DNA of 21,768 bases from UBA6814 sp040753075 (lineage in GTDB: Bacteria; Desulfobacterota; Desulfovibrionia; Desulfovibrionales; Desulfovibrionaceae), in contig JBFMHA010000063.1 in NCBI GenBank assembly GCA_040753075.1, positions 1 through 21,768 of the forward strand, read 5' to 3'. Positions 21,316-21,768 of the stretch are shown here, piece by piece. A model generated the notes under the pieces. It searched no databases, was not told the DNA's origin, and saw only the letters and a list, made by a program, of their open reading frames with translations. Each line of letters opens with the position of its first letter. Position 1 is the first letter of the stretch. The position numbers and the translations under genes were made by a program.

Positions 21316-21343
21316 TTTACATCGCGGCCCCATTCCTTATAGT
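21316..21343 (+). promoter_or_regulatory. Promoter of the zinc-ribbon membrane protein gene
   Basis: TTTACA and TATAGT with a 16-base gap, 18 bases before the ATG at 21362. Confidence 0.55.
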
Positions 21344-21361
21344 GACCGGCAAACACGGAAC

Positions 21362-21768
21362 ATGCCCATGAACTGCCCCAATTGCGACAACGACCTCATG
21401 GTCCGCCTGGAGCCCCAGGGCGCCATGCGCTTCCTGCGATTCCTGCCCATGGAGTCCTACTATTGCGTCAAGTGCGGCAAGCGGGTCACCCGCCTGTCCG
21501 GCCCGTCCAACAACCCCGCGATGGGTGTGGCCCTCATGATCCTGGTGCTGGCCGGCATGGCCCTGGCCGTGTGGCGCAGCACCGGCGACCGGGAGTCGGC
21601 CGGTCCCGCGCCGCAAATCGTAGCCCCGGCCCCGTCCAACGAGACCCGGGGCGCGGTGGTCCAGGTGCCGGTCCCGCCGGCCCAGCCCCCGGCGGCCCCG
21701 GCCGCCCAGGAGCCTGCCCCGGCCCCGCCCGCAATCCAGGCCCAGACGCCCAAGCCCGCCCCGGCCCC
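21362..21768 (+). CDS. Zinc-ribbon membrane protein with Pro/Ala-rich tail (3' end outside window)
   Basis: The frame is open from the ATG at 21362 to the window edge, 135 codons, and its end is not seen. Residues 1-45 form a zinc ribbon with CPNC and CVKCGK (MPMNCPNCDNDLMVRLEPQG, then YYCVKCGKRVTRL). One membrane helix follows at about 54-71 (MGVALMILVLAGMALAVW). The rest seen is a Pro/Ala-rich linker, as in proteins that span the periplasm or carry a C-terminal SPOR or PDZ-like domain. The second Met (MNCPN) is an alternative start. Function unknown; the missing C-terminal domain would probably decide it. Confidence 0.75.
   Translation, partial: MPMNCPNCDNDLMVRLEPQGAMRFLRFLPMESYYCVKCGKRVTRLSGPSNNPAMGVALMILVLAGMALAVWRSTGDRESAGPAPQIVAPAPSNETRGAVVQVPVPPAQPPAAPAAQEPAPAPPAIQAQTPKPAPA

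Overview
The window is chromosomal DNA from a GC-rich bacterium in which nearly every gene uses codons ending in G or C. A secreted four-haem cytochrome c, a type III glutamine synthetase, a HesB/IscA-like protein with a CX2CX2C tail, PAS-rich and chemotaxis receptors and the rplM-rpsI pair together point to a sulfate-reducing deltaproteobacterium of the Desulfovibrionaceae type. That placement is inferred from gene content, not from a search.

Layout. 1-1695 (minus): an AraC-type regulator and the EamA-family transporter it probably controls, the latter cut by the window edge. 1645-1996: a tandem array of about 90 bp units, each with an A6/T6 palindrome, derived from the start of the AraC gene. 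1998-3188 (minus): a PLP aminotransferase. 3393-3929 (plus): the tetrahaem cytochrome c. 4063-5307 (minus): an HD-domain phosphohydrolase. 5475-6306 (plus): rplM-rpsI. 6671-8965 (plus): a secreted Cache protein and a methyl-accepting chemotaxis protein. 9134-10070 (minus): a cyclophilin and a small unknown protein. 10143-13261 (plus): a CopA copper ATPase, a 51-residue exported peptide and a HesB/IscA-like protein. 13369-15276 (minus): an XRE-HTH protein with four PAS domains and no enzymatic output. 15414-15854 (minus): a membrane-anchored coiled-coil protein. 16246-18426 (plus): glnN behind an AT-rich control region with a sigma-54-like site. 18611-20393 (plus): an AT-richer two-gene module, an ABC/SMC-type ATPase overlapping a DUF4276/TOPRIM-like protein, that resembles phage-defence pairs and sits against the 3' end of tRNA-Ser(GCT) at 20507-20600. 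20663-21181 (minus): a small exported helical protein. 21362-end (plus): a zinc-ribbon membrane protein cut by the window edge.

The least ordinary feature is a pattern seen at two separate loci. At each, a coding end is duplicated next to a short palindrome built as A6-C(C)-tetraloop-(G)G-T6. At 1645-1996 it is the head of the AraC gene, repeated so that two copies are complete 23-codon micro-ORFs. At 13203-13370 it is the tail of the HesB-like gene, copied exactly over 57 bp on both sides of the palindrome, where it separates two convergent genes whose stop codons would otherwise overlap in a CTAG. This suggests a dispersed palindromic element that spreads with, or causes, duplication of neighbouring gene ends. 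The ATPase/DUF4276 pair is the clearest horizontally acquired module.
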